From the NCBI RefSeq assembly GCF_004138285.1, contig NZ_SCFN01000003.1, positions 186,001 through 250,000 on the forward strand: a DNA stretch of 64,000 nucleotides, given 5' to 3'. Source of the stretch: Gottfriedia acidiceleris (GTDB taxonomy: Bacteria; Bacillota; Bacilli; Bacillales; Bacillaceae_G). The position numbers and the translations under genes are program-made. How positions within the stretch are numbered: position 1 is the stretch's first letter; every line of letters begins with the position of its first letter. A model generated the notes under the pieces. That model saw only the letters and a program-made list of their open reading frames with translations, had not been told where the DNA came from and searched no databases. Of this stretch, positions 35,250-44,749 are shown piece after piece.

Positions 35250-36962
35250 TTAGAACCCATTTATATCTCGAATTAAATTATACGCATCCGGTGTCCCGAT
35301 ACCTGAAGCCATATCATAGCCAGATGTAGCCGGATAGTACAAGTTTGTTCCAGACGTAATATCATGATATGCTGCATATTTTTGAGTTGTATTAAAGACT
35401 TGATAAAGAGTTGGATTTGCTTGACCAAGGTTGCCCTTGCCATTTGCTTGTGCAAATTGATTATTGAGTGCAGCGATTCCAGCCCATAATGGTGCGGCAG
35501 CTGATGTTCCACCTACTACATGCCACGCACCTCCAGTATAGATTGAATATCCTGTATTAGGGTCCGCAGCTGCCGATACATCAGGAACCTCCCTTTTACC
35601 ATTCGAATAACTGTTTTGGACACCAGGGCCTGACTGGAATGACGGCATAGCATAAACTTTAGATAGTCCTCCACCGTCACCTGATTTGGTAGTTTTATTA
35701 CTCCAAACGGTTTCTGAACTGTAAGAAGTACCGCTTAAATTCAGGTGAGTACCACCAACACCAGTCACATAAGGATCATTTGCAGGACTATCGACCTCTA
35801 AAGTTCTACCTCCAGAATCATAGGCACCATTGTCTCCAGACGCAGCAAAAATACTTTGTCCTTGGGCAGCAAATTGTTGGAATATGGTATGTAAGCTATT
35901 CATCGTCGCACTTGCTTCATGCTGCTCACCGATCCCCCAGCTGACAGAAATTGATTTTGCCTGATTATCAGAGGCAATTTTTTGATAAGTATCAATTAAG
36001 CCTTGGGCGCTATTTGGCCCTTCGTATACAACTACTTGTGCTTTTGGCGCAATTGCATTGATTACCTCAATATCAAGTTCAACTTCAATTGCACCTTGAC
36101 CTGCAGCACCACTATAACCATCAATATATACATTTGTTGGTGCAGGGCTTCCTAATCCATAGTAACTGTTATAGGTGCTAACGTTCGTTGCTTTATATCC
36201 GTCCAACTCCATGACTGCAACAGTTTGGCCAGATCCAGTATACCCGGCAGTTGCCAGTGGGTTGATATCATAAGCACCTTTTAATTCAGCTGGTGTGTAA
36301 CCGCCTGCTGGACCACTGCCCACTTTCATTGTCACCGCTTTCGTCTGTTGAGATCCTTGTGTAGGTGAACTACTAATTTTCGAATGTGTATAATGTGGTT
36401 CATTGTTCAGACCTTCAACATTCGTAATCACCCCAGAAAATTCAGCGGGAATGGAAGGAGCTTGATCATTGGCATAATAGGTTTCGCCATTTGAATCTTT
36501 ATAGTTATTTATGGTTACACCAAAAGTATCCTCCATTTGACCAATGGTGCCACTGACGGTAATAAAGGCGTTATTGGAAGAAACATTTTCGACTTTAAAG
36601 CCTTGACTTGTCAAATAACTTTTAACGTTGGCAACAGTTGTATCAGTTGGTCCATATTGATTTTTAAATTCGTCGGGAGTTAAGTATTTCTTGTAGTTGA
36701 TGGAGTTAGGGTTCTTTAAGCTGGCAATATAATTATCCAGTTTATCGCTGTTTCTTAGCTGAAGGGCAATAGTTATAGAAGCTTTGGAGTTGCGGTTTGT
36801 GTGACCAATGGAAGTGCCGTGATTTGCAGCGGTTGGAGCTGCCTGTATAAGTTGTACATTTTTAGAAGCTGCGGCAAAAGTTGAGCCTCCTGGGAAATAC
36901 AACGATAAAGTTAACAATGAAGCAACAGTCGGTACTAATATTTTTCGGTTTCTTTTTTTCAT
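35250..36962 (-). CDS. Secreted S53 serine-carboxyl peptidase (sedolisin / kumamolisin type)
   Basis: 570-residue preproenzyme. Signal peptide at 1-31 (KKRNRK, hydrophobic stretch, AAA). Pro-domain (about 45-190) carries LRNSDKLDNYIASLKNPNS and YKKYLTPDEF. The catalytic domain has Glu293 and Asp297 in AIEVELDIE, oxyanion Asp377 in ASGDNGA and nucleophile Ser487 in GGTSAAAP. The C-terminal Ca2+ site includes YHDITSGTN and SGYDMASGIGTPD. All catalytic residues are intact. It would degrade protein outside the cell, often at acidic pH. SD AAGGAGAGGTG; own terminator. Confidence 0.95.
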   Translation of the reverse strand: MKKRNRKILVPTVASLLTLSLYFPGGSTFAAASKNVQLIQAAPTAANHGTSIGHTNRNSKASITIALQLRNSDKLDNYIASLKNPNSINYKKYLTPDEFKNQYGPTDTTVANVKSYLTSQGFKVENVSSNNAFITVSGTIGQMEDTFGVTINNYKDSNGETYYANDQAPSIPAEFSGVITNVEGLNNEPHYTHSKISSSPTQGSQQTKAVTMKVGSGPAGGYTPAELKGAYDINPLATAGYTGSGQTVAVMELDGYKATNVSTYNSYYGLGSPAPTNVYIDGYSGAAGQGAIEVELDIEVINAIAPKAQVVVYEGPNSAQGLIDTYQKIASDNQAKSISVSWGIGEQHEASATMNSLHTIFQQFAAQGQSIFAASGDNGAYDSGGRTLEVDSPANDPYVTGVGGTHLNLSGTSYSSETVWSNKTTKSGDGGGLSKVYAMPSFQSGPGVQNSYSNGKREVPDVSAAADPNTGYSIYTGGAWHVVGGTSAAAPLWAGIAALNNQFAQANGKGNLGQANPTLYQVFNTTQKYAAYHDITSGTNLYYPATSGYDMASGIGTPDAYNLIRDINGF

Positions 36963-37596
36963 CCTTACACCTCTCCTTAGTTCCTAAATAAGATCTTACC
37001 AACAATCTAGAAATCAAAATACGATTTGAGGCTACCCGACTACCATGAATTTAAATTTTCCAGTCATTCCTTTTGGCGATCGGCTTCGGGTTATGTATCA
37101 CCTTCTTTCATACAACTTTCCATTTGGCATATATTTTTTTATGTAAATGGTTATGATTTGAGTTTGACGTAAAAATTAGAATCTCCTGCAAAATACATTT
37201 TTTTTAATTGTATTTTAAAGAATCTTAAAGAATCTTAAGCAACTAAACTCCAGATAGTTGAAGAACAAAAAAAAGAGTTAGCCTGTATCCTAAATTTTCG
37301 GACATACTTTCTGCAAAGAACTTGTCAGCCAACCCCCTATGAGTTAATAATTCTAATACTTTAGCATTTTTACTTACTTATGAACTCTTCTATCTCAATT
37401 TTTTTCACTTTTTTCTCACTCATGAAACCTTAATGAGTAAGAAATATATTTCGAAAATTTCTAAATAGTTTTAAGTTACCATTCTTTAGAATAGAATTAT
37501 TTTAATGATGGCCTCACCTGTTATTTCGTATTGTTTTCCCAATAAGTTTCATTAGTTCGTTTTGAAGACACTAAATGATAGAAGGTGATCTATTTT
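36963..37596. other. Long gap upstream of the S53 peptidase
   Basis: 634 bp. The proximal 200 bp must hold the peptidase promoter; I see no clear -35/-10. On the minus strand 37370-37423 is a 17-codon ORF (MSEKKVKKIEIEEFISK) with only AAGG before it, followed by a hairpin GTTGGCT...GGCTAAC (37279-37336) with T8, so a short minus-strand transcript is possible. A direct repeat AAAGAATCTT occurs twice at 37215-37235. Confidence 0.35.
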
Positions 37597-37851
37597 ATGA
37601 GTCATTTCTTATTAAGTAGACTAGGCAACTGGAAAATTCAAATTCACTGCCACCCTGGAATTCGGACTGTTGGAAATGAAAGAGAAGTACTATTGCTTGA
37701 TGAAGAACATGAAAAAATTGCACATTTTTCAATTGATACTAAAGGAGCCTTTTTAATACTACAAATCCCATGGGGTGGCTATGTAAAAATTAAAGAGGGC
37801 TACCAAACAATCGTTGTACATATTCCGTTTGAAGAAGATACAGAGGAATAG
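37597..37851 (+). CDS. Small conserved-looking protein, unknown
   Basis: 84 residues from ATG 37597 with GAAGGTGAT 7 bases upstream. Soluble, beta-rich, with LGNWKIQIHCHPGIRTVG near the start and an acidic tail (PFEEDTEE). No family is recognised. It is convergent with the TPR-GTPase gene. Confidence 0.65.
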   Translation: MSHFLLSRLGNWKIQIHCHPGIRTVGNEREVLLLDEEHEKIAHFSIDTKGAFLILQIPWGGYVKIKEGYQTIVVHIPFEEDTEE

Positions 37852-37895
37852 TTGAATGAAATACTGGCTTTATAAATAATTGCATAGTTAAAAAG

Positions 37896-37928
37896 AAAAA
37901 AGAGTGTGCCATTTAGCACACTCTTTCC
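37896..37928. terminator. Bidirectional terminator
   Basis: AAAGAGTGTGC pairs perfectly with GCACACTCTTT around a 6-base loop. It serves both convergent genes. Confidence 0.85.
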
Positions 37929-37934
37929 TTATTA

Positions 37935-40679
37935 TTAACGTAATGTTAAAAATTCTAATTGTCTTAATCTTACTGTGAAGAATGTAATCGGATCAAAGTA
38001 AATACTTGGATTTAATTTCATATCTTCTAAAATTTGATTATAGTTAGAAATTGCTACTCTTGTTTCATCAACTAGTTCGTGGATTTGCTCAAATGGAGCA
38101 TGTAGGAACATTGATAAATCTCTTGGTAAAGTTTTTTCAAACATTTCAAATTGTAGGAAAAACTTCGTTGATAAATCTGATGTTACATCATCATAGTTGA
38201 CATTATCAACATACTTTTGATATTGAGCAACAAGCTTTGATTTATTTTGTGGCAGTAAACCTAATAAGATTCCTGAGCTTTTTAAGATAAATTGAGATGG
38301 TGATGAATTTAATAAAATATTCATGTCATCTAGCTGAGTCATAGAAGTCATTCGATCAGCATCACGGCGCCAGTCATCTAATACTTTAAAATCACACTCA
38401 AGATTTAAATATTCATTTCCAATGTACTCATTTAAAGAATCACTCATTTCAGTTAAGTAGCTTTGAGTACCTTCTAATAAAACACCTGATTCTTTAATCC
38501 AGTTTTGAAGAGCTTCATTTAGTTTTGGTAGAGTATTTTCTCTTACATACTCACCAATTCGAAGATTCATCTCTTCGTTTAGCGTTTCAAGAATTGTACC
38601 GAAATCACTATCTTCTTTGATTAACTCTTTACATTCTTTTAGTAAACCAGGAATACTTAGCTTCAGGTCATATTTTAATTCGTCTTTTAATTCACGATAC
38701 GAGCTTTTAATTGTATTTAAATGTTCCATTTCTTTATCTTTTAAAGAATGTAATAGACCATTTAATTTGTCATCAAGAACTTCATTCCATTCAATATTAG
38801 CACGTAGTTCGTCTTCTTTCTCAACTCGTTTTTCTAATAGGAAATTAATTAATTTGCGAATAGCTAATAATAATTTCTCTGTTTGTTTAGAATTTGCTTC
38901 AGTTGATAGAACGTTATTCTCTATAAATAATTCTAAATCTTTAAATTGATCTTGATTATTATAAATTGAAGAATAAGGTAATACTTGAGCGCTAGGGAAA
39001 TCTAGACTAATTTTCGCTTGGATTTCAGCGCGAACTCGATCAATTTCTTCTTTACTATAAATAGAATCCATCTTATTTAAAATAAAGTGAATCGGTAGAG
39101 TTGGTAATTCTTTATGAATTTTAACTAGTAAAGATCGTTCGTTTTCTGTATAAGGTGCAGTAGCATTTAAAACATAAACAAGACGATCTGCAAGTTTTAC
39201 AGATTGGAATAATGCTTTTGTATTAACCTGGTTCCCATCAATTCCAGGTGTGTCAATGATTGATAGGCGATGCTTTTCTAAAAATGAATTTGGTAATTTA
39301 TAGTATACTAATTCATCACCTTTTAACAGATTATTTTCAACTGTTGTTAAATCGTAAAAATCTGCAAATTCAGCAAGCTGTGTATTTCCTTCCTTCGAAA
39401 ATACGATAATATCTGATTCACTATTTTGTTCAAATAATACTGGCATTGTCGTAGAAGAACCCATCATTTTCTCACCTAAAAGTGAGTTAACAAATGAAGA
39501 TTTACCGTTACCGGATGTACCTGCCACAAGCATTGTTGTATTTTCAAATTGAGTTAATTTACTTGTCCACCACTCAAAACGGTCTCCAACTTCTATTTCA
39601 TTTAAAGCAGACCATTGTAGGATGTTTTCAAATAATTCTTTTCCAATTTCAAAACAATCAGGTGTTTTCAATAATTGTTCAAATGCCATTTCTGCGTCAG
39701 CAACAATTTGATAATCAATACGGCCTGGGAATAAACGATCCCAAGCAAGTGTTGCAGTCGTTGCTAAAACTGCTCCTTTAATATCGGTAATACGTAACCA
39801 ATTTGTTAAGAAGCTTGGCATCACTTCCTCAAGTTGAGCTACAAAATATTCACCTTCAACTAATTCTTCGTATGTCATTGAATAGATTGATGGCAAACGA
39901 TTCCACTTCACACCTGTCTCAACGTTGATTTGGAATAACATATCATTGAACGTTTGTAACCAATTAACATAAACTGATTGTTCTCTGTAACTATTCCAAA
40001 GTGCTTCTACCATTAATTCAAAATGCTCAAGATCGACTTTAGCCAATGATAGTAACGGTTGCACAAAATAACTTGGTGCCATTTCTTTTGTTACACCATT
40101 TATAATATATTCTTTTAATACAATAAACCATTTTAAATCTTCTGTACGAATTGATTCATCTGAAGCTAGAGCTACAGCACTATTCCAATCGTGATGTTTT
40201 TCATAAAAATTACGTGCAATTCTTGTTACGTTCGGATAATCAGGATTATATTTTACTGCTTCTTTAATAATACGATCTGCTTCCTCGTATTTCGAAACAT
40301 CGATATAAAGTGAGAATAAATTTAAGAATATTTCAGATGTCAACGTACTACTATCTGTTTTAACTTCTTTATATAGCTTTTCTGCTGTTTCATATGCACC
40401 AATTTCATAATAAGAATCAGCAATATTTTTCTTTGCCCAATCGCTTAACTGGTTTCCAACTTTTTCCCATTTGAAAACTGCAGATTCAAAATCTTTATTT
40501 TCAAAATAAACTTCACCTTGTGCAAATCGGATCGATGAAAGATCCATATCATCATTTTGTTCTCTGTAAAGGTCAGCTAATACTGCAATAGGATGTTTAA
40601 TGTTTTCATTTTCATTTAAGTACGATTTATAAAATTGTTTTGTAATAAATTGTTCTTTTACTTTCACTTTTACTGTCAT
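37935..40679 (-). CDS. TPR-containing dynamin-family GTPase
   Basis: 914 residues from ATG 40679 (TAGGTGAT upstream). Residues about 40-230 contain helical TPR-like repeats (FAQGEVYFENKDFESAVFKWEKVG, then IADSYYEIGAYETAEKLYKEV and ISKYEEADRIIKEA). The GTPase domain follows: G1 GTSGNGKSS at about 387-395, G2 Thr in SSTTMPVLF, G3 DTPGID, G4 NKMD, G5-like PYSS. The last 330 residues are a helical stalk with an amphipathic or hydrophobic patch (SSGILLGLLPQN). Bacterial dynamin-like proteins remodel or protect membranes, for example DynA against phage and pore-formers. The role here is unknown. Monocistronic. Confidence 0.85.
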   Translation of the reverse strand: MTVKVKVKEQFITKQFYKSYLNENENIKHPIAVLADLYREQNDDMDLSSIRFAQGEVYFENKDFESAVFKWEKVGNQLSDWAKKNIADSYYEIGAYETAEKLYKEVKTDSSTLTSEIFLNLFSLYIDVSKYEEADRIIKEAVKYNPDYPNVTRIARNFYEKHHDWNSAVALASDESIRTEDLKWFIVLKEYIINGVTKEMAPSYFVQPLLSLAKVDLEHFELMVEALWNSYREQSVYVNWLQTFNDMLFQINVETGVKWNRLPSIYSMTYEELVEGEYFVAQLEEVMPSFLTNWLRITDIKGAVLATTATLAWDRLFPGRIDYQIVADAEMAFEQLLKTPDCFEIGKELFENILQWSALNEIEVGDRFEWWTSKLTQFENTTMLVAGTSGNGKSSFVNSLLGEKMMGSSTTMPVLFEQNSESDIIVFSKEGNTQLAEFADFYDLTTVENNLLKGDELVYYKLPNSFLEKHRLSIIDTPGIDGNQVNTKALFQSVKLADRLVYVLNATAPYTENERSLLVKIHKELPTLPIHFILNKMDSIYSKEEIDRVRAEIQAKISLDFPSAQVLPYSSIYNNQDQFKDLELFIENNVLSTEANSKQTEKLLLAIRKLINFLLEKRVEKEDELRANIEWNEVLDDKLNGLLHSLKDKEMEHLNTIKSSYRELKDELKYDLKLSIPGLLKECKELIKEDSDFGTILETLNEEMNLRIGEYVRENTLPKLNEALQNWIKESGVLLEGTQSYLTEMSDSLNEYIGNEYLNLECDFKVLDDWRRDADRMTSMTQLDDMNILLNSSPSQFILKSSGILLGLLPQNKSKLVAQYQKYVDNVNYDDVTSDLSTKFFLQFEMFEKTLPRDLSMFLHAPFEQIHELVDETRVAISNYNQILEDMKLNPSIYFDPITFFTVRLRQLEFLTLR

Positions 40680-40882
40680 GTTATCACCTACTATGTATAA
40701 TAAAATCAAATTAAGTCCAAAAATTTGCCAAAAAAAATTTGTAAAATTTATACAGCATTATCATTTTACCAAATTAGAGTAGCCGAAATTGTGACAATTC
40801 TATGTCATTTTCAAAAGATTTTTGTTATATTTGTTACGTTACATACAAAACATAGGAAAAATAATATTTATTTGGAGGCATT

Positions 40883-41347
40883 ATGCTAACTTACGAAGAA
40901 AAACTTGCGATCATTGAATCATTTCCAGAATTAACTAAAAAGCCCGTCTCACTTGGGCGTACAAATTTCCAGTATGAAGAAAGTTTAAAAGAAAGAAAGA
41001 ATGTTGTTTACCATTTACATCCTAATGGGAACGGCTTTGTATATGCTGAAGGTATTAAGGGGTACAAAACAAACGAAAAAGGTATGGTAAATATAAGAGA
41101 ATTTACTGAAGACGAACTTCGTACAGTACTTACTAAATCAATTGAGAGCCTATCATTCGAACCAATTTTTGAAGAAGATGAAGAAGTAGAAGAAATTTGG
41201 GTTAATTCTAATGGACAAATCCTAAAATTAGTTTCAGAAATGGACATGTGGAATGTTTACGCAGGAGAAAATCTTGATGGTACATTCAATAGCTACGGTG
41301 AAGCTTGTGAATATTTAGATGAAGAAGGATTTCATGTTCAAGACTGA
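40883..41347 (+). CDS. Conserved hypothetical acidic protein
   Basis: 154 residues, soluble and acidic, with EEDEEVEEIW in the middle and GEACEYLDEEGF at the C terminus. TTGGAGG lies 6 bases before the ATG. I do not recognise a family. It is divergent from the GTPase gene and followed by its own terminator. Confidence 0.7.
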   Translation: MLTYEEKLAIIESFPELTKKPVSLGRTNFQYEESLKERKNVVYHLHPNGNGFVYAEGIKGYKTNEKGMVNIREFTEDELRTVLTKSIESLSFEPIFEEDEEVEEIWVNSNGQILKLVSEMDMWNVYAGENLDGTFNSYGEACEYLDEEGFHVQD

Positions 41348-41355
41348 ACAAAATT

Positions 41356-41386
41356 AGAGCTTGGGAGAATCCAAGCTCTTTTTTAT
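41356..41386 (+). terminator. Terminator of the acidic protein gene
   Basis: AGAGCTTGG pairs with CCAAGCTCT, then TTTTTTATTT. Confidence 0.85.
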
Positions 41387-41396
41387 TTAATAAATA

Positions 41397-41540
41397 TTAA
41401 TGTAATTCATTTTTGGATTTACTGCCTTTTTTAGAGCGATAAACGTTTCCTTTTGTGTTATCGCCACTAGTAGGTTCTTGTCCATGAAGTTCTGGTGCGT
41501 TTTGATTTTTACTTCCTTTGCTGCCATTTTTACTTGTCAT
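41397..41540 (-). CDS. Small basic Ser/Lys/Asn-rich protein, unknown
   Basis: 47 residues, preceded by AGGAGGAAG with ideal spacing. It is rich in Lys, Ser, Gly and Asn (MTSKNGSKGSKNQNAP... KKGSKSKNELH) and has no hydrophobic core. The composition recalls minor small acid-soluble or other sporulation-phase proteins, but no named family is recognised. It is divergent from the similar small gene at 41641. Confidence 0.6.
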   Translation of the reverse strand: MTSKNGSKGSKNQNAPELHGQEPTSGDNTKGNVYRSKKGSKSKNELH

Positions 41541-41640
41541 TTTGCTTCCTCCTAATCCAATTATCATAAATAGATTCCCATTTTAAATAAAAGATTATTC
41601 AAGGAATTTAAGCACATAATAATAAAAAGGAGGGTTAAAC

Positions 41641-41775
41641 ATGGCTAAAGGACATACAAACAAAGGTCCACAGAAAAGTTCTGTAGATCAATTTGGACAT
41701 TCTGAGGAATCTGCTTATTCAAAGAGTAAAAAAATGGAAGAATTTCATAAGAAAAATACAGAAAAAGAAAGCTAA
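41641..41775 (+). CDS. Small hydrophilic protein, unknown
   Basis: 44 residues with GGAGGG 7 bases before the ATG. Sequence starts MAKGHTNKGPQKSSVDQFGH and ends in a Lys/Glu-rich helix. No hydrophobic core. Probably a sporulation or stress-phase minor protein; that is inference from composition and neighbours. Confidence 0.6.
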   Translation: MAKGHTNKGPQKSSVDQFGHSEESAYSKSKKMEEFHKKNTEKES

Positions 41776-41864
41776 TAGAACTTTTAATTCTTTTAAATGT
41801 ACTTGCTAATTTTCCTTCAACAAGTCATTATAAAAGTATGATAAAATTGGAGGAAACTAAATTT

Positions 41865-42047
41865 ATGAGTGAAAATACAAATGAACCAAAAAAAGTTAGT
41901 CTTCAGGAATTAATGAAACAAAAGTTGGCTAGCAAAAAACAGCAAAACTCTAATCAAAATAATGGAGTAAATGCTGTTAAAGATATGACGAAAAAGAATC
42001 AAATTTCTAAAAAGCCAAACAATCAACGCAAACGTATGGGTGTTTAA
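41865..42047 (+). CDS. Small Lys/Asn/Gln-rich protein, unknown
   Basis: 60 residues from ATG 41865 (TTGGAGG upstream; the longer frame from 41838 has no SD). Begins MSENTNEPKKVSLQELMKQK and ends in RKRMGV. Strongly basic, disorder-like. Third of three tiny hydrophilic genes clustered in 650 bp. Confidence 0.6.
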   Translation: MSENTNEPKKVSLQELMKQKLASKKQQNSNQNNGVNAVKDMTKKNQISKKPNNQRKRMGV

Positions 42048-42051
42048 TTAG

Positions 42052-42080
42052 AAAAAACGACTGAGTAATCAGTCGTTTTT
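42052..42080 (+). terminator. Terminator
   Basis: AAAAACGACTGA pairs with TCAGTCGTTTTT around a 4-base loop; usable in both directions. Confidence 0.85.
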
Positions 42081-42092
42081 GATTTAACATTT

Positions 42093-42668
42093 TTATATGT
42101 CTTCTAAGAGATTTTGATTGCTATTATTTTCTCCAAAGGTTAAAACTTCCTCTACTGGCTGATAAGGTTCACCGTAAAAATGGGTATCCCTATATGTATG
42201 AATCATATTATATGTTTTTTTCATCGCTTTAAAAATCATTTCTTCACCCTCATTATTTGGAGACCAGTACAAAATCTCCATAGGGTTTATTTCTTGAGTA
42301 GCTAGTGAGCGTCTGTTATATCCAATCGACTGAGCATGCTCAAAACCTTCTCTTTTATAAAAACGTAGCCTTTTTTCTGTATCTGTATCTTCATAATTAA
42401 CTGGTTCAACCTCTAAAATAATCGGTTTGCCCTTCTTCTTTAGCTTATCAAGCAGTTTATAGCCAAGACCCTGCCCACGGGCATCTTTAGAAACGAACAA
42501 GTAATCGATAAATACAAAATCATCCAGTTCCGCATACATTAAAACATGATGTGGACCTTCATCTTTATGGTAAATATCTGACCGCTCTTTCAATAAAGTT
42601 TCCATATGTTCTCTTGATTTCATTTCTTCAACTGGAAAATACTGATTTAGTTTTTCATACCAATGCAT
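42093..42668 (-). CDS. GNAT family N-acetyltransferase
   Basis: 191 residues from ATG 42668 (AAAGGAG upstream). The acetyl-CoA motif A is LFVSKDARGQGLGYKLLDKLKKKGK, with motif B RLRFYKREGFEHA. A C-terminal extension of about 50 residues follows the fold. The acceptor substrate is unknown. Confidence 0.85.
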   Translation of the reverse strand: MHWYEKLNQYFPVEEMKSREHMETLLKERSDIYHKDEGPHHVLMYAELDDFVFIDYLFVSKDARGQGLGYKLLDKLKKKGKPIILEVEPVNYEDTDTEKRLRFYKREGFEHAQSIGYNRRSLATQEINPMEILYWSPNNEGEEMIFKAMKKTYNMIHTYRDTHFYGEPYQPVEEVLTFGENNSNQNLLEDI

Positions 42669-42833
42669 TGATATTCTCCTTTTCTTACATGCAGTTAATA
42701 TCATCACGCTAGACAAGCCATTATGAGTAATTATTCACTATACAAAAATAATTAGTAAGTCCTTTCAAATGAAGTATTTGAAGTATTAATACTTTTCATG
42801 CAAGAAAAAAAGTTCATTGATATGAAATTAACA

Positions 42834-43385
42834 TTATTTCTTTAATGAAACCCAATCTTCAGCTAACATCCCATAAACGATGTGATCTACATAATGATCA
42901 TACAACCATTCGGCTTTCCTTATACGACCTTCTTGAAAGAATCCTAGCCTCTCAGGTATAGCACGGCTTTTTGTATTTTCAACAGCAGCACGAATCTCAA
43001 CCCGATTTAGCAATAGACCTGTTAATGCATAATTAACAAATGCATGACAAGCTTTTGTCATTATGCCTGATCCTTCAAACCCCTTTCCTAGCCAATAACC
43101 GATACTAGTCGACTTATTTGACCAATCAATTTTATGGAACCCGATAACCCCCACAAGTTTTGATTTTGACCAAATACCAGCTTGAAATCCATTGTTTTCA
43201 GCAAATTGTTTCATTGTTGATTTTATAAAATTCTCTGTATCCTCAAGTTTTTTATTATTTGCTATTAATGGTAACCATTCTTTTAAATGTTCCATAGAAT
43301 TGATTGTTAATTTGTATAACTCTTCTGCATCTTGTAGAGTTAATAACTTTAATTGTAAGTTTTCTTCAATTTTATAACTAAACAT
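42834..43385 (-). CDS. RimJ/RimL-type N-acetyltransferase
   Basis: 183 residues from ATG 43385 (AAAGGAG 6 bases upstream). Fold landmarks are LTLQDAEELYKL, IGFHKIDW..STSIGYWLGKGFEGSGIMTKA (motif A) and RVEIRAAVENTKSRAIPERLGF (motif B). It resembles YdaF/RimL enzymes that acetylate protein N-termini or small amines. It may also be cotranscribed with the frameshifted gene upstream. Confidence 0.87.
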   Translation of the reverse strand: MFSYKIEENLQLKLLTLQDAEELYKLTINSMEHLKEWLPLIANNKKLEDTENFIKSTMKQFAENNGFQAGIWSKSKLVGVIGFHKIDWSNKSTSIGYWLGKGFEGSGIMTKACHAFVNYALTGLLLNRVEIRAAVENTKSRAIPERLGFFQEGRIRKAEWLYDHYVDHIVYGMLAEDWVSLKK

Positions 43386-43419
43386 GATAATTTCTCCTTT
43401 AAAATATGGTTTTCTCAGC

Positions 43420-43786
43420 CTAATTGCCGACTTCTTTATCATGAATTAAATCGAGGTCATTATATGAATTAACCTTTTCTTTCGGTAATTCATGCGGAAC
43501 TCTTATAAATCGGGAATAAGTTTTAGTACCTGTTTGAAGTTTTTTATCAGATAAATTAAAGCAATCGATTAATCTTATGAACTTCCATTCCTGTTTGATC
43601 ATATTGATTTAAGTAATCTACTTCATTTTTTATCGCTTCTTTTTCACCAATTAGATATGCTTCTTCCTGCGAAGTTGCTTTTATAAGAAAAATGCTTTCC
43701 TCAAATGTATTATGATCGTCGCTACCATAATCATCATCGATTTTTTCTTGTGAAGGATTTCCAGATATTTTACATTCATATAACAC
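43420..43786 (-). pseudogene. DUF4288-like gene, frameshifted
   Basis: The first frame (GTG 43786) gives a typical beginning with EESIFLIKATSQEEAYLIGEKEA, then runs off near 43600 into a short wrong tail. The second frame (to 43420) carries the other half, WKFIRLIDCFNLSDKKLQTGTKTYSRFI. Together they read like one DUF4288 protein of about 115-120 residues. One or two bases appear to be gained or lost between 43590 and 43605. The family has no known function. Confidence 0.65.
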
Positions 43787-43945
43787 CTTTACTCAAAAAC
43801 CATTCCCATTCATTTGATCTTTTTTTTTCGTAATCTTTTTCTCATTTTTTCTCCTCCAAATTCATTACGGTTGAAATAATAATATAATCGATTATTAATA
43901 TCCAATTTCTAATCCCACGTATTTCAACCTCTTAGTGTTATAAAC

Positions 43946-43968
43946 AAAAAAGACAGCTTTAAGCTGCC
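43946..43968 (-). terminator. Terminator of the DinB gene
   Basis: GGCAGCTT pairs with AAGCTGTC, then T6 on the minus strand, 12 bases past the stop codon. Confidence 0.75.
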
Positions 43969-43982
43969 TCAGGTAGGTTATG

Positions 43983-44453
43983 TCAACGATGTGATGGCCA
44001 CGATCCTTGCATTTTTCTAATTTGAATAATTTGTCCTGTATGGTAAGCATCATGAAGTAATAGATCCATTAGTTTGACTTCAAAAGAATTACTCACCAGT
44101 TCCTCATCTGTCATATTACTCAATAGCTGTCTTAAACTAAAACTAGTATTTTCCAAACGTTCAACTACTTTCTTCCATTCGTTTTCTTCATTCGATTGTT
44201 CAGTAAGAAAAAAGGTTTGGTCACCGTCTAGATTTTTTGTCCACTCTCTACCTTCTAGATTTGCTACAAGCCTCTCTTTGTAATAAAGGAGGTGATTGAC
44301 GTTTTCCCAAATTGATTTCGTTGCTTCCCCTGTTGGTCTCCAACCAGCTTGTTCAGCTGTAATTCCTTCAATTGCACCTTTTAGAGGCGCAAACCAACTT
44401 TCCTTATCAAATGTTTTGTCTAATACGTTTAAAAACAATTCTTTTCGATTCAA
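43983..44453 (-). CDS. DinB family protein
   Basis: 156 residues forming the four-helix DinB/YfiT-like fold. Metal-binding histidines are those in SIWENVNHLLYYKERL (near 54) and LLLHDAYHTGQI (near 134 and 138), the normal triad. AAGGAGG precedes the TTG start. DinB proteins include bacillithiol-dependent transferases; the reaction here is unknown. Confidence 0.87.
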   Translation of the reverse strand: MNRKELFLNVLDKTFDKESWFAPLKGAIEGITAEQAGWRPTGEATKSIWENVNHLLYYKERLVANLEGREWTKNLDGDQTFFLTEQSNEENEWKKVVERLENTSFSLRQLLSNMTDEELVSNSFEVKLMDLLLHDAYHTGQIIQIRKMQGSWPSHR

Positions 44454-44712
44454 AAAAATTTCCTCCTTCTTTAAACTTTAATAATTTTAGAAATTACTTC
44501 TGTAAAGTCTCCTCATAACTATTAAAACTGTCATTAAAAAAGTAGGACTAAATTTAAACTAAATTATAACGATTGATTCATATTGAGGTCACCACTGTTT
44601 ATTTATTCAACAAATGGCTATTTTTACCTTTTATTTTTTAACTTTCTTTTAACATTTAGAATTTTGGGATGAACCTTTTAGAAATTAGCCGAAGATACTT
44701 CTTTAAAAACAA

Positions 44713-44738
44713 AAAAGAGTCACAACCATGACTCTCTT
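44713..44738 (-). terminator. Terminator
   Basis: AGAGTCA pairs with TGACTCT and is followed by T6 on the minus strand, just after the small membrane protein. Confidence 0.75.
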
Positions 44739-44749
44739 AGTAGCATTAA

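Noticed and set aside
37370-37423. 17-codon minus-strand ORF as a peptide gene
   Set aside because: Only AAGG precedes the ATG and no clear promoter is visible; the following hairpin with T8 keeps it as a remark in the gap annotation, not as a gene.
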